55,487 nucleotides of DNA from Pseudomonadota bacterium (GTDB lineage: Bacteria; Pseudomonadota; Gammaproteobacteria; Xanthomonadales; Xanthomonadaceae), in NCBI GenBank assembly GCA_018240435.1, contig JAFEFT010000025.1, forward strand, positions 1-55,487, read 5' to 3'. The notes under the pieces were generated by a model. The model had not been told where the DNA came from. It ran no database searches and saw only the letters and a list, made by a program, of their open reading frames with translations. The stretch's first letter is position 1, and the number at the start of each line of letters is the position of its first letter. Of this stretch, positions 35,259-44,625 are shown in pieces. The position numbers were made by a program, and so were the translations under genes.

Positions 35259-35920
35259 TCGCGTTGCTGGTCGTACTTCGTGAGCAGGGCGCGGGCCTGT
35301 TCGTACTGGATCGCCAGGTCGGAAGCCACCTCCTGCGGCCAATGCTCGGCTTCGACCAACCAGCGCGACAGGTAGTTGCCGGCGTCTTGGCCATCCTGAT
35401 GGGAGCTGATCAAGAATTCGATCCAACGCTCATGGTCGAGCGGATGGCTTGCGCCGGTGGACTTGTTCGCACAGCGCGAGAAGCGCAGTAGGCATTGCGC
35501 CGACCGGTCCGACATCCAGGCCGTCAGAGATTGGCGCGGCTCGCTGAGGGTGACCCGGAAGCCCGCCTGTTCGGCTGCGGGCCGCGCCACCTGTGCCGCG
35601 AAATCCTGTACGGCTGCGTTGTACTGGCCGTAGCTCAACTGACCAACCTGTCGCGGCACGATGTTGCTCACCCGATAGCCTTCCGGTCGTTGCCAGAGCA
35701 TCAGCCCGATGTCGGGCACATCGCCCAGGGCATCGCGCTCGAAGGCGATGACGTCCTCGTTGCCGGTGGCGTAGCGCTGGATTTCTTCCTCCTTGGCCAG
35801 GACGTGCCGCCACTGATCCTGGGGCTGGACCAGCACCGCCTGACGTACCGCAGCGTGCGACAGATGGCCGCGATCGAGTTGCAACTCCTGGAAGACCTCG
35901 ATGGAGGCAGGCGTGATCAT
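35255..35920 (-). CDS. Unrecognised 221-residue protein coupled to the PIN gene
   Basis: Soluble protein of 221 residues from the ATG at 35920, preceded by AGGAGA. I do not recognise the family. It is mixed alpha/beta, with a helical start (PASIEVFQELQLDRGHLSHAAV), a central strand region (DVPDIGLMLWQRPEGYRVSNIV), and a C-terminal helical part rich in Trp (RWIEFLISSHQDGQ, RWLVEAEHWPQEVASDLA). It starts 13 bp after the stop of the ATPase C-terminal fragment and overlaps the PIN gene, so the three genes formed one operon. It may be an antitoxin or adaptor for the PIN protein; this is inference only. Confidence 0.5.
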   Translation of the reverse strand: MITPASIEVFQELQLDRGHLSHAAVRQAVLVQPQDQWRHVLAKEEEIQRYATGNEDVIAFERDALGDVPDIGLMLWQRPEGYRVSNIVPRQVGQLSYGQYNAAVQDFAAQVARPAAEQAGFRVTLSEPRQSLTAWMSDRSAQCLLRFSRCANKSTGASHPLDHERWIEFLISSHQDGQDAGNYLSRWLVEAEHWPQEVASDLAIQYEQARALLTKYDQQRE

Positions 35921-35933
35921 CTGGATTCTCCTG

Positions 35934-36091
35934 TCATTCGGTTGTGCGCCAGTCATCGCCGGGCATGACCCGGCGCATGAAGGCATCAAAAAGAGGCACC
36001 GTGAAGGCGGTTTCGCCGTGCGCCTGCGACCACACCATCCCTTTGGCGATCAGCGCGGCACGGGTTGGTGCAAGGCTGGTGACCGGGCGGT
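35934..36091 (-). pseudogene. C-terminal fragment of the AAA ATPase split by the IS21-type element
   Basis: The fragment encodes about 51 residues (PVTSLAPTRAALIAKGMVW, then HGETAFTVPLFDAFMRRVMP), the winged-helix end usual for this ATPase family and missing from the fragment at 48050-49093. Joining 49093-48055 to 36091-35934 gives 1197 bp, exactly 399 codons including stop, so excision of the element with one copy of the GCGGT duplication restores the frame. An ATG inside the element end could start a 75-residue chimeric peptide, but it would not be an ATPase. The downstream operon partners have probably lost their original promoter. Confidence 0.85.
36087..36091. repeat. Target-site duplication, left copy (GCGGT)
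   Basis: GCGGT directly abuts the TGC end of the element at 36092 and is repeated at 48050-48054 after the GCA end. Five bases is within the range seen for IS21-family insertions. The reading-frame restoration of the ATPase supports the pair. Confidence 0.85.
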
Positions 36092-36159
36092 TGCGTATTG
36101 CCAACTGATTGACCATGTGCTGCCAAGAGGTCTGACCACACTCGGCAACTAGATTGACC
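36092..36159 (+). repeat. Left terminal repeat array of the IS21-type element
   Basis: Three units, each ending in YTGACC, at 36109-36114, 36132-36137 and 36154-36159 (spacing 23 and 22 bp). Each has TGCCAA or GGCAAC upstream of the TGACC. They are the inverted counterparts of the right-end array and should be IstA binding sites. Confidence 0.75.
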
Positions 36160-36360
36160 AAGAGCGGCAGGTCTCGATAGAGCGAAAAGTTCTCTTCTGG
36201 GCATTTTCCCGAGACGCAGGTAATGTGGCCGCCGGGCGTGTCTCAAGCCCCGGAAGACGATTCGTTGGTAGCGTAAGCAGCAGTGTTCACGTCTTCGGTC
36301 AGCTAGATCGGTAGGGTCTGACTGGCTGCGCAGCAGACGACTTATTTGGGGAAAGTCAAC

Positions 36361-39300
36361 ATGCGCAACAAGCTCTGGTCGGCAGGCGTTTGCCTGCTGG
36401 CCGCCGCCGTTCTGTACGCCGCCGATCCGACCGACGTCGATCAAGCCGCAGCCGCCCTGGTAGACAATGGCTCGGCCGCCATGAGCGCTATGGGGTTCAA
36501 CGCCATGACCGCGGCGGTTCCACCGGACCAGACCGTGCAGTCGTTGGCGAGCGAGTTGCCCACGCACGATCCTTCGGTTGGACGCTTGGCGGGCACGGCT
36601 GGGACTTCGGGTGGCTCGGCTACCTACAACGTCCCCATCGTCCTTCCGCCAGGGCGGCATGGCATGCAGCCCGACTTGGCGCTCTCTTATAGCAGCCGCT
36701 CTGGCAACGGCATTGCCGGCATGGGCTGGTCGTTGTCGGGCCTGTCGTCGCTGCACCGCTGCCCGCAGACCCTGGAGCAGGACGGGCAGGTCGTTCCGGT
36801 CGCCCTCACCAACGCCGACAAGCTGTGCCTGGACGGCATGCGCCTGGTCGCCACCGCCGGCACCTACGGCCAGTCCGGTACGACCTACGACACCGAGATC
36901 GACTCTTTCAGCCGGGTCACGCAGCTGGGCGGCGATCTGCAGTCGTCGAGCACCTACTTCAAGGTCGAGTCGAAGGACGGTGACATTCTCTGGTACGGCA
37001 ACAATGCCACAGGCTCGAACCCCGCCCGCGTCATTCCCGGCGGCGCGAGCACACCGCTCACCTGGATGCTGGCGCGCAAGGAAGACCGCATCGGAAACTT
37101 CGAGCGCTTCGCCTATGGGGACTACGGTAACGGCGAATCGCTGCTCACCGACGTGTTTTACACCGGCTTCGGGTCGACCGACGGCGACCGCAGCGTGCAC
37201 TTCACGTACCAGCCCCGGCCCAGCAGCGGAACGGACAACGACGTGTCGTCGTCCTACCTGGCTGGCGCGGTCACCATGCAGACGCAGCGCTTGGCCTCGA
37301 TCAGCACCTGGTCGGGCACGAGCAGCAACGCGAACAACGAGGTTCGCCAATACACGCTGTCTTACGCCACCAGCCAGAGCACGCACCGAAGCCTGCTGCA
37401 AAGCGTGACCGAGTGCGCCTACCTCTCAGGCAATCCGTCCTGCCGTCTGCCGACGACTTTCTCCTGGCAGCAAGGCCCGATGCAGAGCTCGTTCCACCTG
37501 GCGACTCTGTCATCCGATCCGAACGTCAACCAGCAACTGACGGTCAACAGCATCGTAGGCGACTACGACGGCGACGGCAGTCACGAGATCCTCGCCAACC
37601 TGGGCACCGCATCGAACCAGAACTTCTATCTGATCTCGCTCAACCCGGATCGTAGCATCAAGACCTCGCTGGACTTGAGCGCCGTTCCGGGCATCGGGGC
37701 GTACTCATTCTCCGATCCCGAATCCTCGTCGGATTTCGACCTGGACGGCAAGAACGACATGGTGACGCTCGATCCGTCGACGAACCATGTGCTGGTGTAT
37801 TTCTGGGACGGCCCAGGTACCGCCACCACCTTCGCGCAGGCTTTCACCCGCGTATGGGACACCGGAGTTACCGGATTTAATCCGGGTTCCGGCGGCGGCT
37901 TGTACGCGGTACGCGACATGGACGGTGACGGTCGGCCGGACATCGTCACGACGACCCTCAATCCCTCCAATCCTTCCTGCTACACGCAGGTCCACGTCTT
38001 CCGGAATGTGGCAAACCCGACCAATCCGAGCTTGCCGGCCAGTTTCCCAGAGTTGACCTCGGCCTGCCTGGCTTCACAGCAGGTCGTGCAGGGCGGGCTC
38101 TGGTATGGCGAAACGGTGTCGAGCATCCACGACGTCAACGGCGACGGCTTGCCCGATATCGTGGTTTCTTACTATCCCGCAGGCTCGGACCCCGGCACGG
38201 TCCACCTGACGTCGATCCTGATGGCACACCGTACGCCCGGTGGGCTGAGCTATACCGAGGTGCCCTACGGCTCCTTCTTCCCGGCGAGCGATCCGCTGCA
38301 GGCTTATGAGAATTACCCGCAGGGCCTGACCCTGTGGATGGACGTCAATGGCGACGGCGTAGACGACCTGGTCAATTCCGGCCCTTCCGGCCAGTGGGTC
38401 ATCCGCCTCGGGACCGGCAACGGCTTCGGCCCCCGCATCTTCACGGGCAGCTACAGCGGCGCGGGCAACTGCGGGGTCGACCAGAGCAGCAAGCCCATGA
38501 ATCCGACCTGCAGCCAGGTGTGGCAGCCTTGGTATGCATCCCGATTCCAGGTCAGCGACATCGACGGGGACGGACGCAAGGAGCTACTGTATCCGAACAA
38601 TTACGCGGCCCTGATCTGCAATCAGTACCTGCACAACGGCAGCAGCGGCGAACCGGAGTTGTATTTCGGTTGCCCCGGCGGCATCGCTCCCGCGTCCATT
38701 GCCGGTCAGGACGTCCGCGACCTGTATTTCATCGGTCTTGGATCCCAGGACCAGAGCTCGTACCAGATGAATGCGCTGCACTTCGTGCAGACCGGCCCCA
38801 ACCAGTTCCGCGGCGTCGACGAGGTCACCACGCAGGTCAGTGGCTGGAACAACTCGCGTAGCAGCGTTTTCGGCAACGGCTTGGAAAGTGGGATCACGCA
38901 CGTGCAGTGCCGCTACGGCAAATGCATCCCCAACACCGACCCGGGCTATCCCTCGACGTTGCCGGGCGGCTATCCTGTCCACAACGGGGTCGGCATATAC
39001 GGCGGGCCTCCGCCGGGTCCGTTCATCAACGACAACACGGGCCCCAACGGCCAAGCTAATCTCGACGGCATCACCCCCGAACTGCCCGACCTGATGTCGA
39101 TGGCCACTGACGGCATGGGCGGCCAGACAGTGTGGACGTACTATCCGCTCTCTAGCGCCGCCGGCCGCACGGCCGGGCAGACGCCGTTGTACACGATCCC
39201 CAGTAACCCATCACAGCGCTACATCGATGCGGCCAACGTGTACTTCAATACTTCGATGCCGGTGGTCTCGGACATGTCGACCAGCGATGGCGTCGGCGGT

Positions 39301-42300
39301 TTCCACAGTATGCGCTACGGCTACAGTCAGGCCATGTTCAACCAGCAGGGCCGCGGCTTCCAAGGCTTCCGGACGATCATTGAGGAAGACCTGACTGCCG
39401 GCCTGCGCACTACGACGACCTTCAACCAGAAGTTCCCGCTGGCAGGGCAAGTGGCCGATGTGGTGGTCAACGCGATGACGCGCCAAGGCACCGACGGGCC
39501 GATCCGTCATGAGACCTACACCTGGCGTTGCAACCGCGCCGACCGAACCGACACGACGGCCTGCACCCCACAGAACGGCAGCACAGTGGTGAAGTTTCCG
39601 TTCCTGGACGAGCACGACACCGCCACCTTCGACGCCACCGTTGCTTTGCAGGCGACCGGCACGCCGCAGCAAGTCGGTCTGGTGCAAGACATCAACGCCA
39701 ATGACGCCAACTGCGCCGGAACCATCGCCACGACGTCCGGCTTCGACTCCTACGGCAACCTGCTCAAGCACACCGTGCTCAGCTCCGACAGTGGAACGGG
39801 AACCGGGGGCTTCCGGGCGTTCGTCACGCAGCATTGCGTGAACACCTCGTTGAGCTTCACGAGTACCACCTCGACGTGGTGGCTGAACAAACTCAATAGC
39901 ACGACGGTCGTCACAAAGATCGCCTACAACGCGATCAACCATCCGCTGCCCTCGGGCGTCAGCAACCCACTTCAGACGACTACGACGAGCTTCACTTGGA
40001 ACGCGGACCGCACGCTAGCGACGCAGACCGTGCAGGCCGGCGTGGCGAACCAGCAGACAGCCACCGCGTACACTTATCCGACACCGAGTTATGGCCTGCC
40101 GAGCGCGGTCGCCATCGTCGCCAGCGGCGACGTCGATGCCGGCGGCAACCAGCGTACCCGGACCAGCGTCATCAGTTACAGCACCGACGGCTACTTCCCT
40201 ACCTCGGCTACGAACGCCCTAAGCCAGACCAGCTACGTCACCGCCAGCCCGCGCGACGGCCAGCCCACGCTGACGGTGGACGCCAACGGCCTTCGCACCC
40301 TGAATACCTACGACGCCTTCGGGCAGCTCATCAAAACGCAGTACCACGGGACCAGCGATTCGGTGCAGCGATTGCCAGACCGACAAGTCGCGCTGACCTG
40401 GTGCCGCGGCTGCGCCGGGCTATCGAATGCCCTGTTCCAGACGACCACCGTGCAGGACGGCGCCCCGACAGCGATCACGACCCATGACGTGTTTGGCCGC
40501 GCGATCCTCGTGGGTGCAAGGGAGCAAGACGGGACCCTGCCGCTGGTACAGACGATTTACGACCACCTCGGCCGGGTGCAGCAGCAATCCACGCCCTATA
40601 CCACGCCCGCAGGCCAGTTCTGGACCACATTCCTGTACGACGGCATGGGTCGCGTAACCCAGAAAGTTGTACCCAAGGGTGCGGAGGATGGACGCGGGGA
40701 CCTGGTCACCACTTACGCCTACGGCGGCCTGCAGACCGCGATTCAGGTGTGTGGCAGCAACGACCAGGGCGCCTCGAACTGCCTGAACATGACACGCACT
40801 ACCGACAGCCTCGGCCGCTACATGGAGACGGTCGATGCGCTCAGTGGGGTGACGCAGTACTGGTACGACGGCGCCGGCCACACGCTGGCGCTGAAGGATG
40901 CCAAGAACTCTGTCACCAAGGCCGCATACAACGCAATCGGCCAGCGCAGCAGCGTGACCGACCCCAACCAGGGCACTTGGAGCTTTGGGTATGACGCCCT
41001 TGGCGAAGTACTCAGCCAGACCGACGCGCGCAACGTGGTCACTAGCACCACCTACGATGTGCTAAGCCGTCCGCTTAGTCGCAGCGCCAGCGTGGACGAG
41101 AACGGCGATGGCGTGGCCGATGCGGTGCTCGACAGCTGGACCTATGACCCGGCCAGCGGCGTGGGCGAGGTAGGCACTAGCCAGCGCGCGATGAACGGCA
41201 CCACCGAGCGCAGCCAATCCTACATCTACGACACCCTGGCGCGCTTGACCCAAACGAACACCCACCAGCAGATTGCCGCTGGCAGCTACAAGGACTACAC
41301 CGAGACCCTAGCCTATGACGGCTACTACGGCCGACCCAAGTCGATTGGCTACCCCAACGGCGAGGCGGTGGCGACCTACTTCAGCAAGTACGGCCATGCT
41401 ATCGCCAGCTTCAACCCGGTCGACAACACGGTCTACCGGCAGGTAACAACAGTAGACGCACGCGGCAATCCCACAGCGGCTATCCTCGGCGGTGCGAGCC
41501 TGAGCGACTTCACCGGCTTGATTCAGGACACCCGCGCGTTCCGTCCGAGCACCGGCGAGCTGATGAGCATCGCCTACGCGAAGGGCGCCGCCTCCGTGCG
41601 TCGTCTGGACTATCAGTCCGACGTCTACGGCAATCTGACGCGGCAGGCGCTCAACACGAACGCGACGGTGGAGAGCTACACCTACGACAGCCTGATGCGC
41701 ATGACCGGCTCGTCGCGCAGCGGCGCGGTCAGCGCCACGGTGAGCTACGGCTACGACGCGGCGGGCAACTTCACCTCCAAGTCGGACTTCAGCACGACGG
41801 CGGCCAGTGCCTACACGTACACGGGCGGCACCTGCGGCGGCGGCCCGAACGCGGTGAAGTCGGTGAAGATCGCAACAGGGGGCACGCGCACGTACTGCTA
41901 CGACGCCGACGGCAACCTCACGAGCGACAGCGCTGGACTGGCGGTGTCCTACGACCACGACAACCTGCCGACAATCACCACACGCGGCGGCCAAACGATC
42001 TGGCTGGCCTACGGCCCGGACAACCAGCACACCCGCGAGTGGGGCAGCGGCGATGGTACGAAGGTCTACCTGGACGGCGGTTACGAGGACTGGATCACAC
42101 AGGGCACGAGTAAGGTCTACATCGGAACTGAAGCAGAAATCACCAACGGATCGGCGGGCAGGAAGGTCAATTATCTGCTGACTGACCGGCTCGGCAGTGT
42201 GGACACCATCGCCGATGCTACTGGCGCGTTGGTCGAGACGCGCGGTAGCGATGCCTTCGGTAAGCCACGCTCTGGTACATGGGCCGACCTGAGCCCAGCG

Positions 42301-43509
42301 CAGCTCCAGAGCACGGCGATCACTGCGCGCGGCTTCACCGAGCACGAGCATCTCAACGCCGTGCAGCTGATCCACATGAACGGGCGGGTATACGACTACC
42401 AGCTCGGGCGGTTCCTCTCGGTCGATCCGTTCATCCAGTTCCCCCTGAATAGCCAGAGCCTGAATCCGTACAGCTACATCCTCAACAACCCGCTGGCGGG
42501 AACGGATCCGACAGGATATGCCTCAGACGACGTCGTGCAGGGTCAATGCACCATCGAGGGTAGTACCTGTGTTTCGGCTTCCAAGGACACTGGAGATTGC
42601 TCGGCGACTGGGGGGACATGCGAACCTGCAACGAAAACCAACCCTCATCCCGATCCTCCGACCGGATCGCACAACAAAAGAGCGATAACGTCGGCCACAC
42701 CCAACTTCATCAAATATATAAAGAAGAGTGGGGGCGGGGACGATTCGGCAGCGACTGGCTTTGCCGTTTGGTCGTTTAATGGCGCACAAAGTCAGAAAAC
42801 CACTACCTCATCGGTCCCCGATGCAGTTAATCAGCAACTACATGACTCTGGGACGTTGGGTCCAACTGGATTTGTACAAGAATCCCCTGCCCAATGCCAA
42901 CAATGGGGCGATTGCGGTGGCCAACAACCGGCGGAGCAAAATACGAATGAGGGGGCCACTGACCTAAATGCACTGCATCACTCAGCTCATACGATGCTCT
43001 TGTGGACGTATCGCGGGGCGAACGCTGCAGCTAATGTTTGGCTCTTCTTTTTTGGCGGAGAAGAAATCGAAGGCGCGAGAGCCATAAAAGGCGGAGCGCA
43101 GATGCTTCGCGATGCCGATGCGGCCGAAAGTGTCTGGAGGCTCAATCCATTTCAGCGAGGACAACAGATTGAGCGAGCACTTGGACAAAATCTACCTTAT
43201 AATTTTCCTGTTATCGATCGATTTGAAAACGGATTGGCTACCAGCATCAAGAGCTTGGATTTGAACGCGAAAACATATCAGAATACTGCTGCTCTTAGCC
43301 GAGTCTTGAGAGGTTATGTTGATGATGTGGCGGCCTTCAATGGACGGACTTGGGCGGGCGTGCGCATCCGCTCACAAGATATTTCTGGCCGTGCGCTAGA
43401 TCTTGCGATTCCGCGGGGGGGCTCTGCTGCGCAAAGATCAGTCTTAAGCCAGACTGTGAGATACGGTGCGGCTCGAGGGGTAAATGTAAACACCATCGTC
43501 ATCCCATGA
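36361..43509 (+). CDS. rhs: Secreted SpvB/Rhs polymorphic toxin with CdiA-CT-like C-terminus
   Basis: A 2382-residue protein starting at ATG 36361 after GGGGAAAG; a TTG at 36346 is less likely. A Sec signal (LWSAGVCLLAAAVLYA) is followed by an SpvB-like domain (about 70-330: VPIVLPPGRHGMQPDLALSY, GIAGMGWSLSGLSSLHRCP), then FG-GAP/VCBS-type repeats with DxDGDG motifs (about 395-800). Rhs/YD repeats run from about 1300 to 2000. The core ends in GRFLSVDPF...NPLAGTDPTGY near residue 2050. The last 330 residues are AT-richer and variable; from about 2260 (NPFQRGQQIERALGQNLPYN, then SIKSLDL, ending NVNTIVIP) they resemble CDI toxin tails of the BECR RNase fold. The immunity gene follows after 23 bp. 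It should be exported and kill or inhibit neighbours. Confidence 0.85.
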   Translation: MRNKLWSAGVCLLAAAVLYAADPTDVDQAAAALVDNGSAAMSAMGFNAMTAAVPPDQTVQSLASELPTHDPSVGRLAGTAGTSGGSATYNVPIVLPPGRHGMQPDLALSYSSRSGNGIAGMGWSLSGLSSLHRCPQTLEQDGQVVPVALTNADKLCLDGMRLVATAGTYGQSGTTYDTEIDSFSRVTQLGGDLQSSSTYFKVESKDGDILWYGNNATGSNPARVIPGGASTPLTWMLARKEDRIGNFERFAYGDYGNGESLLTDVFYTGFGSTDGDRSVHFTYQPRPSSGTDNDVSSSYLAGAVTMQTQRLASISTWSGTSSNANNEVRQYTLSYATSQSTHRSLLQSVTECAYLSGNPSCRLPTTFSWQQGPMQSSFHLATLSSDPNVNQQLTVNSIVGDYDGDGSHEILANLGTASNQNFYLISLNPDRSIKTSLDLSAVPGIGAYSFSDPESSSDFDLDGKNDMVTLDPSTNHVLVYFWDGPGTATTFAQAFTRVWDTGVTGFNPGSGGGLYAVRDMDGDGRPDIVTTTLNPSNPSCYTQVHVFRNVANPTNPSLPASFPELTSACLASQQVVQGGLWYGETVSSIHDVNGDGLPDIVVSYYPAGSDPGTVHLTSILMAHRTPGGLSYTEVPYGSFFPASDPLQAYENYPQGLTLWMDVNGDGVDDLVNSGPSGQWVIRLGTGNGFGPRIFTGSYSGAGNCGVDQSSKPMNPTCSQVWQPWYASRFQVSDIDGDGRKELLYPNNYAALICNQYLHNGSSGEPELYFGCPGGIAPASIAGQDVRDLYFIGLGSQDQSSYQMNALHFVQTGPNQFRGVDEVTTQVSGWNNSRSSVFGNGLESGITHVQCRYGKCIPNTDPGYPSTLPGGYPVHNGVGIYGGPPPGPFINDNTGPNGQANLDGITPELPDLMSMATDGMGGQTVWTYYPLSSAAGRTAGQTPLYTIPSNPSQRYIDAANVYFNTSMPVVSDMSTSDGVGGFHSMRYGYSQAMFNQQGRGFQGFRTIIEEDLTAGLRTTTTFNQKFPLAGQVADVVVNAMTRQGTDGPIRHETYTWRCNRADRTDTTACTPQNGSTVVKFPFLDEHDTATFDATVALQATGTPQQVGLVQDINANDANCAGTIATTSGFDSYGNLLKHTVLSSDSGTGTGGFRAFVTQHCVNTSLSFTSTTSTWWLNKLNSTTVVTKIAYNAINHPLPSGVSNPLQTTTTSFTWNADRTLATQTVQAGVANQQTATAYTYPTPSYGLPSAVAIVASGDVDAGGNQRTRTSVISYSTDGYFPTSATNALSQTSYVTASPRDGQPTLTVDANGLRTLNTYDAFGQLIKTQYHGTSDSVQRLPDRQVALTWCRGCAGLSNALFQTTTVQDGAPTAITTHDVFGRAILVGAREQDGTLPLVQTIYDHLGRVQQQSTPYTTPAGQFWTTFLYDGMGRVTQKVVPKGAEDGRGDLVTTYAYGGLQTAIQVCGSNDQGASNCLNMTRTTDSLGRYMETVDALSGVTQYWYDGAGHTLALKDAKNSVTKAAYNAIGQRSSVTDPNQGTWSFGYDALGEVLSQTDARNVVTSTTYDVLSRPLSRSASVDENGDGVADAVLDSWTYDPASGVGEVGTSQRAMNGTTERSQSYIYDTLARLTQTNTHQQIAAGSYKDYTETLAYDGYYGRPKSIGYPNGEAVATYFSKYGHAIASFNPVDNTVYRQVTTVDARGNPTAAILGGASLSDFTGLIQDTRAFRPSTGELMSIAYAKGAASVRRLDYQSDVYGNLTRQALNTNATVESYTYDSLMRMTGSSRSGAVSATVSYGYDAAGNFTSKSDFSTTAASAYTYTGGTCGGGPNAVKSVKIATGGTRTYCYDADGNLTSDSAGLAVSYDHDNLPTITTRGGQTIWLAYGPDNQHTREWGSGDGTKVYLDGGYEDWITQGTSKVYIGTEAEITNGSAGRKVNYLLTDRLGSVDTIADATGALVETRGSDAFGKPRSGTWADLSPAQLQSTAITARGFTEHEHLNAVQLIHMNGRVYDYQLGRFLSVDPFIQFPLNSQSLNPYSYILNNPLAGTDPTGYASDDVVQGQCTIEGSTCVSASKDTGDCSATGGTCEPATKTNPHPDPPTGSHNKRAITSATPNFIKYIKKSGGGDDSAATGFAVWSFNGAQSQKTTTSSVPDAVNQQLHDSGTLGPTGFVQESPAQCQQWGDCGGQQPAEQNTNEGATDLNALHHSAHTMLLWTYRGANAAANVWLFFFGGEEIEGARAIKGGAQMLRDADAAESVWRLNPFQRGQQIERALGQNLPYNFPVIDRFENGLATSIKSLDLNAKTYQNTAALSRVLRGYVDDVAAFNGRTWAGVRIRSQDISGRALDLAIPRGGSAAQRSVLSQTVRYGAARGVNVNTIVIP

Positions 43510-43532
43510 AGTAGCGGCAGAAGGAAAAGCAC

Positions 43533-43964
43533 ATGAAGGCCGCAACCGCATACGAATATTTTGGCAAGATCTACATACATAGTAGCTCGCAAACTGTCGC
43601 GGGAGTTTGGACAATCAATTCGCCAGTGCTTATGGCTTACAAGAATGATCTCCGTGCGATAGGCGATGCAATAAAGGCATGCCTAGAACAATCGCGTCAG
43701 GGCATTCCTCACCCGAAAGCATTCGGGGGTTTGTTTGACACCGTTCTTGCGCTTGCCGGCGCTAAGACGTATCGCATCTTTGCAAGGTCGGCGAAGTGTG
43801 TAGAGATTGAGGCGCCAGATGACGAAAACGTCGTGTTGATCCCAACGCGCAACGGCGGAGTTAAAGAAGGTTTTTTGCCTATGGAAACGCAGAGCTTTGC
43901 TCGTCTTTCTTCGAGCGAAGATTTAGGCTTTGCATTGATTTCAGCGTTTTCAAGGGCAATGTAA
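43533..43964 (+). CDS. CdiI-like immunity protein for the Rhs toxin
   Basis: A 143-residue cytosolic protein, 23 bp after the toxin stop. The opening AYEYFGKIYIHSSSQTVAGVW, the middle LFDTVLALAGAKTYRIFARSAKCVEIE and the end LPMETQSFARL match what I remember of a contact-dependent inhibition immunity family (CdiI_3 type). That family pairs with toxin tails of the NPFQRGxxIE/NFPVIDRF type, and the tail upstream has exactly that look. The gene shares the toxin tail's lower GC content, as expected for a swappable toxin/immunity cassette. It would protect the host from its own toxin and from kin. Confidence 0.78.
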   Translation: MKAATAYEYFGKIYIHSSSQTVAGVWTINSPVLMAYKNDLRAIGDAIKACLEQSRQGIPHPKAFGGLFDTVLALAGAKTYRIFARSAKCVEIEAPDDENVVLIPTRNGGVKEGFLPMETQSFARLSSSEDLGFALISAFSRAM

Positions 43965-44070
43965 TGCTCTGACCGCCAAAGAAGGGAAGGTTTTGTCATT
44001 ACTGCCAGACGCATATTTTGCGTGTTATTCCAGCTGCCAGTCGAGGTTTTTCCGGAGTAGTAAATGAACA

Positions 44071-44625
44071 TTACCGCTCGCTGCGGCTCAAGATTTTGCG
44101 AGGGTGAATATACAGGCCATGCGCAAGACCCATTGCCGCCAGCATCAATAGCTCGAAGGCTACAAACCTTCCAGCCATCAGCATCGAAGGGTCACGCACC
44201 GTGAGCGTTAGCACCAAGACGAGTCCCATCAACAAGGCGAAGTAAGACACCAGGCACCAGCCGTAGGCTGCGATGAAGAGTGGGGCATGTATCCGGACGC
44301 CTCCACCCTGAAAGCTCAGGCTGCCCAACCAATACAGCTGCCTGATCTCTCGATCGGTGAGATCGGCCTGGTGCTTAAACTCCAACACCAGCAGACGACG
44401 CGCTCGGCAGGCATCGAAACCAAATCGGCGTATGAAGCAGGATTCGCTCGCCAAGGCTGCTCGATCGTCTGCGTCCAATCGGTCGTCCTCCAAGTCGTCA
44501 AGGGCCCCCTTGAGGACCCGTTCGACCCGGTCATAGATCTCGGGATGCCACGGCGTTGCTGGCGCTGCGGGCGCTCGAAGAACGAGGCGGACGACTTTCT
44601 CCTTTGAACCGTCCGGCTCGGTCAT
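44071..44625 (-). CDS. Two-helix membrane protein co-transcribed with the XRE repressor
   Basis: A 184-residue protein of unknown family. The first 105 residues are soluble, with an acidic and helical region (DRVERVLKGALDDLEDDRLDADDRAALASE). Two predicted membrane helices follow (LFIAAYGWCLVSYFALLMGLV and FVAFELLMLAAMGLAHGLY) and a basic end (HPRKILSRSER). Its start overlaps the XRE repressor stop by 4 bp, so it is made together with the repressor, and it converges with the immunity gene across 106 bp. Such pairs occur on mobile elements, but I cannot assign a role; surface exclusion or sensing are guesses. Confidence 0.55.
   Translation of the reverse strand: MTEPDGSKEKVVRLVLRAPAAPATPWHPEIYDRVERVLKGALDDLEDDRLDADDRAALASESCFIRRFGFDACRARRLLVLEFKHQADLTDREIRQLYWLGSLSFQGGGVRIHAPLFIAAYGWCLVSYFALLMGLVLVLTLTVRDPSMLMAGRFVAFELLMLAAMGLAHGLYIHPRKILSRSER

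Noticed and set aside
36346-36360. TTG start five codons upstream of the rhs ATG
   Set aside because: GGGGAAAG overlaps it and is well placed for the ATG at 36361, which begins the signal peptide.
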